Positions 1 to 7,846 of a stretch of DNA of 17,483 nt are shown piece by piece. The notes beneath the pieces are model-generated. The model was not told where the DNA came from and made no database searches. It saw only the letters and a list, made by a program, of their open reading frames with translations. The position numbers and the translations under genes were made by a program. How positions within the stretch are numbered: position 1 is the first letter of the stretch; every line of letters begins with the position of its first letter. Source of the stretch: Atopobiaceae bacterium UBA7016 (GTDB lineage: Bacteria > Actinomycetota > Coriobacteriia > Coriobacteriales > Atopobiaceae); the NCBI GenBank assembly GCA_002449555.1, contig DJXA01000163.1, forward strand, positions 19,751 through 37,233, read 5' to 3'.

Positions 1-985
<985 letters not shown>

Positions 986-1888
986 CTAGTCGCGGACCGG
1001 CGTCTCGGGCACCAGCGCGCCCTCGGCCACGGAGCGCAGGTGCGCGCCGTAGTCGCTCTTGCCGTAGTAGTCGGCACGCTCCAGCAGTTCCTCGCGCGTG
1101 ACCCACCCGTTGATGAACGCGATCTCCTCGGGGATGGACACCGGCAGGTCCTGCGCGCGCTCCACCGTGCGCACGAACTGCGACGCCTCGAAGAGGCTCT
1201 CCATCGTCCCCGTGTCCAGCCACGCGAAGCCGCGGCCCAGCGTCATCACGTCCAGGAGGCCGTCCTCCAAGTACATGCGGTTGAGATCCGTTATCTCCAG
1301 CTCGCCGCGCGCGGATGGCCTGACCTTGGCCGCGCGGGCCGAGACGCCCGCCGGGTAGAAGTACAGGCCCGTTACGGCGTAGTTGCTGCGAGGGTGCTCG
1401 GGCTTCTCCTCCAGCGAGACGGCGTTGTACTGCGCGTCGAACTCCACCACGCCGAAGCGCTCCGGGTCGTCCACGCGGTAGCCGAAGACGGTGGCGCGGC
1501 CGCGCTCGGCCGCGTGCGCGGCGTGGCGCAGGCGCTTGGTGAGGCCGGCGCCGTAGAAGATGTTGTCGCCCAGGACCAGCGCGCAGGCGTCGTCGCCGAT
1601 GAACTCCTCGCCGATGGTGAGCGCCTGGGCCAGGCCGTCGGGGCTCGGCTGCACCGCGTAGGTGAACTCCACGCCGTAGCGCGAGCCGTCGCCCAGCAGG
1701 CGCTCGAAGTTGGGCAGGTCGTCGGGGGTGCTGATGAGCAGTATCTCTCTGATGCCCGCCAGCATGAGCGTGGAGAGCGGGTAGTACACCATGGGCTTGT
1801 CGTACACCGGCAGCAGCTGCTTGGACGTGACCGTGGTCAGCGGGTACAGCCGCGTGCCCGAGCCACCTGCAAGAATGATGCCTTTCAT
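986..1888 (-). CDS. rmlA: glucose-1-phosphate thymidylyltransferase RmlA
   Basis: Cytoplasmic enzyme joining dTTP and glucose-1-phosphate into dTDP-glucose, the first step towards dTDP-rhamnose. The protein opens with [18 protein letters not shown], the nucleotide-binding signature, followed by [11 protein letters not shown] (22-32), PDGLAQAL (83-90) and LGDNIFYG (106-113, with metal-binding Asp108). LEEKP and the WLDTGT motif follow further on. At 300 residues it is full length for the family (about 290-300). I chose the ATG at 1888 rather than the adjacent in-frame GTG at 1891, because AAGGGG lies five bases before the ATG but only two before the GTG. rmlB follows after 42 bases. A 133-base gap separates it from the upstream glycerophosphotransferase-like gene and holds a possible -10 box, so it may have its own promoter. 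A hand count of 1501-1620 gives 87 of 120 G+C. Confidence 0.97.
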   Translation of the reverse strand: MKGIILAGGSGTRLYPLTTVTSKQLLPVYDKPMVYYPLSTLMLAGIREILLISTPDDLPNFERLLGDGSRYGVEFTYAVQPSPDGLAQALTIGEEFIGDDACALVLGDNIFYGAGLTKRLRHAAHAAERGRATVFGYRVDDPERFGVVEFDAQYNAVSLEEKPEHPRSNYAVTGLYFYPAGVSARAAKVRPSARGELEITDLNRMYLEDGLLDVMTLGRGFAWLDTGTMESLFEASQFVRTVERAQDLPVSIPEEIAFINGWVTREELLERADYYGKSDYGAHLRSVAEGALVPETPVRD

Positions 1889-1926
1889 CACAACCCCTTC
1901 CCCATGCTTCTTTCACGCAGATTCAG

Positions 1927-1937
1927 GTTCCGGGAAC
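1927..1937. repeat. short palindrome in the rmlA leader
   Basis: GTTCC-G-GGAAC is a perfect 11-base palindrome between the possible rmlA -10 box and its start codon. It could be a protein-binding site or a small hairpin, but it is short enough to be chance. Confidence 0.3.
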
Positions 1938-1962
1938 ATCGTCCCTCGTTGAGTCCGTCCCC

Positions 1963-1968
1963 ATGATA
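1963..1968 (-). promoter_or_regulatory. possible -10 box upstream of rmlA
   Basis: TATCAT on the minus strand matches five of six consensus bases in the 133-base gap before rmlA and would give a leader of about 70 bases. No good -35 element lies 16-18 bases upstream, so it is tentative. Confidence 0.3.
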
Positions 1969-2021
1969 AAGCATCTGCGTCGCGCTTCGCTCCCCTGTTT
2001 TGTCTGCTCGTGCCAAGCAAT

Positions 2022-3272
2022 TCACTCGCCGTTTGCCACAAGTTCCTCGTACTTCTTCACCAGGTAATCCACGGTGCGCACGGTGCTCTCTCCGCGGTGC
2101 ACCCACGCGTCGGCACGCGCGGCGTCGCGGCCTGCCTTCAGACGGTCGTCTGCCAGAACGTCGTCGATGACCTCGCGCATCTTGGGGAACTGGGACTCGT
2201 CGAGCGGAATGCCCAGCGTTGGGTACACGCTGAACTTCCAGAGCGGCTTGTCCAGCCACGCCGCGTCGTACACGGCGTTGTCAAACTGTCCCTCGGTATA
2301 GATGATGGGCTTGTCGAACACCAGCGCGTAGTCAAAGATCACGCCGGAGAAGTCGGTGATCATGACGTCGGCGCGGTTGAGCACATCAAAGTTGTCGTTG
2401 TCAAAGTTCCAGCTCACGTCCCCGCCGTCGGGATAGGCCTTCATCAGCCCGTCGAGCATGTCCGCCTCAGACACCTTGGACTGCGGGTGCGGACGAATGA
2501 TGACCTCGTAGCCGGTGTTGACCAGGGCGTCGATAATGCGCTTGCCATACACGGAGAGGATGGCGCTCGGCCCCCACGACGGCGCCAGCAGCACCGTGAC
2601 GCGGTCCTTCTCGGGCGGCTTCAGGCCCTTAAGCCGCTCGGCCATCACGTCGAGGTACGGGCAACCCACCAGCACACACTCCTTCGCCGGAAGGTTGCGC
2701 AGGCGCTCGAGCTCGCGCACCTCCTCCACCTGGAAGTCGCCCGAAAGCAGCATCGCGTCGTAGTAATCGATGCCAAACATGCGATATCCGGCGGCGCTTC
2801 CCACCGCATGCAGCACGTGCGCATACCAGCGGACGCCCTTGGAGCGCTTCCACTGATAGACGTCAAGGCCCGGCGTGGTAGACAAGCAGATGGTTGCCGA
2901 CATCATGTTGAGGCGCGCAAAGGCCTTGTTCTCCTCGCCGATAAACTCGCACTTCACGTGCTCGTACGGCACCTCAAGCGCGGGGTCATCCGGCGAGGCA
3001 GTCCAATAACGAGCGGGCAGGCCCCTGCGCTCAAACTCGTCGCAGATGGGCTTGAAGAGGTTCCAGTACCGCTTGCTGTCCGAAAAGATGACGTAGGGCA
3101 GCTCCTCGGACTCGGCGGCGCCCTTTGCCCCGCCGCCGCTCAACAGAAACTTGATCTTGATGAAGTACTTCTTCAGGAAGAAGTAGCCGGTGCTCAGCAA
3201 GCCGATGAGCAGCGTAAAGAGCATGCTGCCGGTACCCGGATCAATATAGTTAGCTCCAGCGTGTAGATGCAT
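2022..3272 (-). CDS. membrane-anchored CDP-glycerol glycerophosphotransferase family protein (TagB/TagF-like)
   Basis: A 416-residue protein with an N-terminal IDPGTGS motif (10-16) running into one hydrophobic helix (about 17-35) ending in Lys/Tyr-rich residues, then a soluble domain. The soluble part resembles the TagB/TagF glycerophosphotransferase fold: HVLHA (152-156) stands where the family has a His motif, IIRPHPQS (258-265) matches the KxHP nucleotide-binding motif, and MITDFSGVIFDYAL (304-317) is the DYS-type diphosphate-binding signature. The family transfers glycerol phosphate, or another alcohol phosphate, from a CDP-linked donor to a lipid-linked or polymer acceptor at the inner membrane face. 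Donor and acceptor here are unknown. The ATG at 3272 has AGAAGGA just upstream; an in-frame start at 3317 would overlap the preceding gene and lacks such a site. It lies 16 bases after the YidC-sulfatase fusion, so the two are almost certainly co-translated from one mRNA. Confidence 0.88.
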   Translation of the reverse strand: MHLHAGANYIDPGTGSMLFTLLIGLLSTGYFFLKKYFIKIKFLLSGGGAKGAAESEELPYVIFSDSKRYWNLFKPICDEFERRGLPARYWTASPDDPALEVPYEHVKCEFIGEENKAFARLNMMSATICLSTTPGLDVYQWKRSKGVRWYAHVLHAVGSAAGYRMFGIDYYDAMLLSGDFQVEEVRELERLRNLPAKECVLVGCPYLDVMAERLKGLKPPEKDRVTVLLAPSWGPSAILSVYGKRIIDALVNTGYEVIIRPHPQSKVSEADMLDGLMKAYPDGGDVSWNFDNDNFDVLNRADVMITDFSGVIFDYALVFDKPIIYTEGQFDNAVYDAAWLDKPLWKFSVYPTLGIPLDESQFPKMREVIDDVLADDRLKAGRDAARADAWVHRGESTVRTVDYLVKKYEELVANGE

Positions 3273-3288
3273 GGTCCGTCCTTCTGTC

Positions 3289-5976
3289 TTAGTCGACGCG
3301 CTGCCAGTTATTGGCATCGAAGATGTTGTCGTGCACCGTGTACCAGTTGCCGTCCTCGGTCACGAAGGCCGTTTTGCTCCAGAAATAGCCAGTCTCCCAC
3401 GTGGAGGAAGTCGTCACCAGCTGCGGATGCGCGGTCTTCTCGCTGTTATTGACAGGATTGCCGGTGAAGGGGTTGACCGGGTTGGCAATGAGCCCAGCCA
3501 TAGCGATAGTGGGCGTGTCAGCGTTGGTCATGAACTCGTCCGAGGTGGAGAACCCGTGCGCGTTGAAGTCCTTCACCATAAAGAGCGGATTGACGGCCTC
3601 AACGTTCATAGCGCCGTCGTCAAAGACCATGTTGGAGAACTGCTCAAACTCGGCACCGTGATCTGCCACGATGATGATGCGTGTGTTGTCGTACACGCCC
3701 TGTTCCCTCAGGTAGTCAAACCACTCGCCCAGCCTCAGCAGCGCAGCCATGTTGGCGTGATAGTGCATGAGAAGGCGGTCTGTGCTGACGTCCATCTCCT
3801 GCCCGTCCAGCACAAAACGGCTGGGGTCCTCGTAGGCGGTGTTGTCAACGTAGAGGGACGGCGTGTAGTTGGGCATCTGCAGCAGGTCAGGGTTGTGCGT
3901 CATGCAGTTGCCCATAATGAACAGGTGGTTGCTCGCACCCTCATCAATAGTTACCAGGTCCTTCAAGCTCGCAACCACGGCGTAGTTCTCAATAAACGCC
4001 TCGTCAACCGTATGGTTGACGGCCGTGGAGAAATAGACGCCGCCGTCATAGAGCGGACCCTGCAGAGCAACGGGCACCATCTTGAAGAGGCTATAAAAGC
4101 ACATGTTGCGCTTGAAGTTTTGCTTGTTGATGGCGGTGTACTCAGAGAAGTATCGGTTGGCGTACGCCCACGTCACGTTGTAGGCATCAACGTTTTGGTA
4201 GGAGTCGTACAGCGTGTACTCGTTGGAGTAGTAGTGATATCCAACCAGCGGCGGATTGAACAGCGTAACGTCATAGCCGTTTTGCGAGAAGAGCGCTGGC
4301 ATTACCTGAAGCGCCTCGTCATGCTTGTCCCTCAGCAGCTTGTCAGAGCGTGCGTTCATGGCCTCAACGGTGTAGTCATAGCCGCCATAGAGCGCAGGCG
4401 AGCCGAACACGGTAAAGTGTCCAAACGAAATGGTGTTGGGATAGAAGGTGAAGCCGTCAAGCAGCTCTTTGAGCTCGGGCTTCTCGTTGATGAGGTAGGG
4501 CACGTAAGCGCCGATGGCGCGGTCCATGAAGAGGACGACGACGTTCTTGCCTTCGCGCGACAGCGTAATGAGTTTCTTTACGTTGCCGTCCTCGTCATAG
4601 AACGTGTCGACATACGAGGCGTCGGCAGCCGCGATCGTAGGCGTGGTCTCCCCCTCTTCCTTTGAGGCGGCTTCCTGAGCCGCCTCCGCTTCTTCCTCGC
4701 GCTCGGCCTCTGCCATTACCTCTTGTAGGTTTGCCTGCGTGTCTTTGGCCGCCTGGTTGATGACGCTTAGGTTGGGGAAGGCCATGACGAGCGTGGCAAC
4801 CATAGCGATGCCCAGCACAGGATTGATGATCTGCCGCTGGTGCTTCCACAGGAGCCAGACGGCCACGGGAATCATCAGCACCAACGCGGTGTTTACCGCT
4901 AGCGTTTGCAGCGAATACTGGGGCTCGTTCTCAAAGATGAGGCTGGACGTGATAATGCCCAAGTTCTTTCCAAAGAAGAAATAGTCAACCAGAAAGACCA
5001 CGGCCAGCACCGTCAGGACAAGAGCGAAGCGTTCGCGCCCGCGGCGCTTTGACAGGTAGAAGAACACGCCCACCCACAGCAGGAAGAACCCGCAGAGCAC
5101 CGTTGCCACATAGCCCACGTATCGAAGCGGATTTACGAAGTCCATCTCGTTGATGAACTCCTTGGCGGACGACGAGATGAGCGCCGAGGGGATGAGAACG
5201 CCGCCCAAGGCAACGATGAGCAGCGTGGCAAGCAGGAAGGTGGGCGTGGGTGACCACGCCTCGGCTTCCTGAGCAAGGTGGGCACCGTTGTTTGCGCCCG
5301 CGCCGCGCTTGAACACGATGTTCTTGCACACCGAGAAAATCTGGTTGCAGGTCCAGTACATGACGAGGCCGGAGGGGCTGTCGTAGAGGAGCACCAGGAA
5401 CACCAGGGCAAGCCCGTAGGCCTGCAGCTTGTCGCGCAGGCCGAGGCCCTTGGTGTAGATGAAGGTGGAGACGCAGTTGAGCAGCGTCATCGCGATGGGC
5501 AGCACGTTGACGGCGAAGCCGCCGACGCTGAAGAGCGCGTCGGGCGCGCCGAGGTCGCTGAAGACGAGGAAGGGCGCCCCCTTGAGGATGCTCAGGTTCG
5601 AGAGGTAGTTGTACGCCGCCATGAAGATGGGAATCTGGAGCAGGAGCGAGATGGAGCTGTTGAGGGCCTGGATGGGCTTGTAGCCCTGCTGGCGGTAGTA
5701 GGTGGTGAGCATCATGTACTGCTCGTCGCCCTTGAAGTGCCTCTTGATGTGGCTGACCCACTTTGACATGGATGCCTGGCGCTGACGCTCCTCCTCCTGC
5801 AGGCGGTCCGCCATGCGGTAGAGCGGCAGGCAGAGGAAGTTGACCACTAGGCTCACGCCTATGATGGCGAGACCCGGGTTTGCAATTGCGCGATACAGCA
5901 ACGCAAAGACGAGCTCAACCAGGTAGATGAGCGGCGTCACGATGAGGTTATAGAGGAATGAGCCGATAGCTCCCAT
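3289..5976 (-). CDS. YidC/Oxa1-like insertase domain fused to an LTA-synthase-type sulfatase/phosphotransferase domain
   Basis: An 895-residue multidomain membrane protein. Residues 8-223 match the YidC/Oxa1 core: helices near 8-30, 34-52, 105-125, 152-175 and 186-207, a charged cytoplasmic hairpin (55-100), LLLQIPIFMAAYNYL (111-125) and SPSGLVMYWTCNQIFSV (200-216). About five more hydrophobic segments follow (246-268, 286-308, 315-335, 357-377, 384-402), then an acidic Ala/Glu linker (411-445) likely to be coiled coil. Residues about 476-845 form an alkaline-phosphatase-superfamily domain: Asp485 in VVVLFMDRA, candidate nucleophile Thr522 in FGHFTVFGSPALYGG, His694 in MTHNP, and Asp772-His773 in IIIVADHGAEF. 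LtaS relatives use such a domain outside the cell to move phosphoglycerol from phosphatidylglycerol. Neither the substrate nor insertase activity can be read from sequence. The ATG at 5976 has AGGA six bases upstream. Linked to its neighbours by 41- and 16-base gaps. Confidence 0.93.
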   Translation of the reverse strand: MGAIGSFLYNLIVTPLIYLVELVFALLYRAIANPGLAIIGVSLVVNFLCLPLYRMADRLQEEERQRQASMSKWVSHIKRHFKGDEQYMMLTTYYRQQGYKPIQALNSSISLLLQIPIFMAAYNYLSNLSILKGAPFLVFSDLGAPDALFSVGGFAVNVLPIAMTLLNCVSTFIYTKGLGLRDKLQAYGLALVFLVLLYDSPSGLVMYWTCNQIFSVCKNIVFKRGAGANNGAHLAQEAEAWSPTPTFLLATLLIVALGGVLIPSALISSSAKEFINEMDFVNPLRYVGYVATVLCGFFLLWVGVFFYLSKRRGRERFALVLTVLAVVFLVDYFFFGKNLGIITSSLIFENEPQYSLQTLAVNTALVLMIPVAVWLLWKHQRQIINPVLGIAMVATLVMAFPNLSVINQAAKDTQANLQEVMAEAEREEEAEAAQEAASKEEGETTPTIAAADASYVDTFYDEDGNVKKLITLSREGKNVVVLFMDRAIGAYVPYLINEKPELKELLDGFTFYPNTISFGHFTVFGSPALYGGYDYTVEAMNARSDKLLRDKHDEALQVMPALFSQNGYDVTLFNPPLVGYHYYSNEYTLYDSYQNVDAYNVTWAYANRYFSEYTAINKQNFKRNMCFYSLFKMVPVALQGPLYDGGVYFSTAVNHTVDEAFIENYAVVASLKDLVTIDEGASNHLFIMGNCMTHNPDLLQMPNYTPSLYVDNTAYEDPSRFVLDGQEMDVSTDRLLMHYHANMAALLRLGEWFDYLREQGVYDNTRIIIVADHGAEFEQFSNMVFDDGAMNVEAVNPLFMVKDFNAHGFSTSDEFMTNADTPTIAMAGLIANPVNPFTGNPVNNSEKTAHPQLVTTSSTWETGYFWSKTAFVTEDGNWYTVHDNIFDANNWQRVD
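4664..4686. repeat. perfect 9-bp inverted repeat in the linker of the YidC-sulfatase fusion gene
   Basis: GAGGCGGCT (4664-4672) and AGCCGCCTC (4678-4686) are exact reverse complements with a five-base loop. They encode part of the Ala/Glu-rich linker between the last membrane segment and the catalytic domain. The mRNA could fold here; there is no T-run. Confidence 0.75.
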
Positions 5977-6017
5977 GGTGTTCCTATCTTATTCATCCGA
6001 GCTGAAACGGCGTTTTG

Positions 6018-7832
6018 TTACCTCAGGACCCTGAGAATCGCTTGGGCAAGGCGCTCGTTCTCTTCTTCAGTCCGGATGGCAAGGCGCACAAACTGGCGTC
6101 CGTCGCGCACGATCTTCTTTGAGAGGTCTTTGATGAGGATGGAATCCTCCACCAGCAGGCGCTTCGTAAGCTCGGTCGCACTCATGTCACCACAGAGCTC
6201 TACCAGCAGGTAGTTTGCCTGGGAGTCGAAGACCCGAAGGCCTGGTATCTCACGAAGGAGCCGTGCCATCTCCGCACGAGCCACGCGCAGCTTCTTGAGT
6301 GCCGCGACGTAGTCTGCCTGGTACTTCTCGGCAATCTGGAGCCAGAACTCGCCAAAGGAATTGATGTTCCAGATGGGCACGTCGGCCTTGATGTGGGCGA
6401 TGAGCTCCCGATCTGCCGAGGCCAACACGCCCAGGCGCACGCCCGGCACGCCGTAGGACTTCGAGATGCTCTTGACCACCACCATGGACGGATACGCCGC
6501 AAGCAGGTCGTCCGTGAGGAAGGTGGGGTTCTCCTCGTCCGCGAAGTCCACGAAGCTCTCGTCCAGCACCAGACGCGTGCCGCGGGCCTCGCACCATGCC
6601 GCCAACCGCTCGACGCTGGCATGACTAAGGTAGTTTCCCGTTGGGTTATCGGGGTTGATGAGCACGAGCGTTTCTACCGGATGCTCGTCAAAGAACGCCA
6701 TCAGGTCGTCTGCCGTGTATGACAGGTCCTCGGTGGCGGGCACAAAGGTGACCTCCTGGCCCGAGTCCAGACGGTTGGGATACTCCTCGAACGTCGGCCG
6801 AATGACGCCGACGGCACCCTGCAGCATGGCCGTCAGGGACTTGATGAGCTCGGCAGCGCCGTTTCCCACTACGACGCAGGACTGGTCGATGCCAAAGAGC
6901 TTCGCCACCAAGAGCGAGTTGACGCGCATGCCCGAAGGGTACTGCGTCAACAGCCGCTCGAAGCTGGCCTTCATCTCGTCGATCTGGCGCTGCGGCGGAT
7001 AGTACGGGTTGACCAGATAGCAGTAGTCAACGAGGCTGGGATAACGCCAATAGCCGCCGTAGCGGGAGGTAATAGCCTCGACATGGCGCTCGGGCGTCTC
7101 CGCAAACATAGACTCCGCGATATCCAGATCCTGCAGGTCGTCAATCTCGTACCAGCGCTGGCCGCAGAGCCGCTTGGCCTTGAGCTCGGAGTCGCCCAGA
7201 TGCATAACAACGCGAAGCACCTGCTCGTAGTACTCGTTCTGGCCAAGTGCGGTGACGTAGGCCTTCAGGAAGGGCACGTAGTGCGTGGTGGAGAACTCGC
7301 GCGAGAACTTGTAGATGTTCACCGTCTTGTAGTAGTCGGGTATGTCTTTGAACTTGAACTTCTTCCCTGGAACGAAGGCGACGATGTCATCCTCGTCGTC
7401 CACCTTCACCACTGTGCCGTCCATCCAGCTCTCGTACTTGTCTACCAAGGCGAGCGTGGGGCGCGGGTCGTCAACCAGCTCGCGCAGGACGCCCTCCTCA
7501 AAAATAAGGTCACTCTCAAGCAGGAGCGTGTCATCGCGCTCGAGGTAGTCGGCGGCGAGGTAGAGCGAGTAGATGTTGTTAGTGCGATCGTAAATGGGGT
7601 TGTCAACGTACTCGATGGGCGTGTTGACATGCAGGGACTTGATATAGTCGATCAGCTGATCGCCATGGTAACCAACCACGAACACAATGCGCTCGAGCCC
7701 GAGCTCATCCAGCTGAGAGAGGGCGCGCTCCACAAGGGACACCCCATTGACCTTTACCATGCACTTGGTGTTGCCTGCGGTCAAAGATTTGAGGCGCTTG
7801 CCCATGCCGGCGGCGAGAATAATGGCCTGCAT
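6018..7832 (-). CDS. bifunctional LicC-like cytidylyltransferase / PLP-dependent aminotransferase (HisC/CobD-like)
   Basis: A 604-residue cytoplasmic fusion. Residues 1-245 are a nucleotidyltransferase: MQAIILAAGMGKRLKSLT at the N-terminus, Lys23/Lys27, YDRTNNIYSLYLA (81-93), LESDLIF with Asp108 as probable metal ligand, and WYEIDDLQDL (227-236). This layout matches LicC-type CTP:phosphocholine cytidylyltransferases. Residues about 250-604 are a fold-type I PLP enzyme like histidinol-phosphate aminotransferase or threonine-phosphate decarboxylase: GNGAAELI (323-330), NPDNPTGN (393-400), LDESF with Asp424, SISKSYGVPGVRLG with PLP lysine Lys458 and Arg466, and C-terminal VRLAIR. The inferred role is to make an amino-alcohol phosphate (ethanolamine phosphate or serinol phosphate would fit) and activate it with CTP, supplying CDP donors to the LicD and glycerophosphotransferase-like proteins nearby. 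AGAGGAG precedes the ATG. It is the first gene of the leftward run. Confidence 0.92.
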   Translation of the reverse strand: MQAIILAAGMGKRLKSLTAGNTKCMVKVNGVSLVERALSQLDELGLERIVFVVGYHGDQLIDYIKSLHVNTPIEYVDNPIYDRTNNIYSLYLAADYLERDDTLLLESDLIFEEGVLRELVDDPRPTLALVDKYESWMDGTVVKVDDEDDIVAFVPGKKFKFKDIPDYYKTVNIYKFSREFSTTHYVPFLKAYVTALGQNEYYEQVLRVVMHLGDSELKAKRLCGQRWYEIDDLQDLDIAESMFAETPERHVEAITSRYGGYWRYPSLVDYCYLVNPYYPPQRQIDEMKASFERLLTQYPSGMRVNSLLVAKLFGIDQSCVVVGNGAAELIKSLTAMLQGAVGVIRPTFEEYPNRLDSGQEVTFVPATEDLSYTADDLMAFFDEHPVETLVLINPDNPTGNYLSHASVERLAAWCEARGTRLVLDESFVDFADEENPTFLTDDLLAAYPSMVVVKSISKSYGVPGVRLGVLASADRELIAHIKADVPIWNINSFGEFWLQIAEKYQADYVAALKKLRVARAEMARLLREIPGLRVFDSQANYLLVELCGDMSATELTKRLLVEDSILIKDLSKKIVRDGRQFVRLAIRTEEENERLAQAILRVLR

Positions 7833-7846
7833 CGTACTTCTCCTCT

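Noticed and set aside
2010..3266. 418-codon plus-strand open frame opposite the membrane-anchored glycerophosphotransferase gene
   Set aside because: Shadow frame; the minus strand has the PHP and TDFSG motifs and an N-terminal membrane helix.
3271..4665. 464-codon plus-strand open frame opposite the sulfatase domain
   Set aside because: Antisense shadow of the catalytic domain, with no recognisable motif.
6018..7832. Phosphonate (PntC-type) pathway as the sole reading of the cytidylyltransferase/PLP fusion
   Set aside because: The PLP half looks like HisC/CobD rather than the class V aminoethylphosphonate transaminase, and there is no PEP mutase or phosphonopyruvate decarboxylase in the window; kept only as an alternative.
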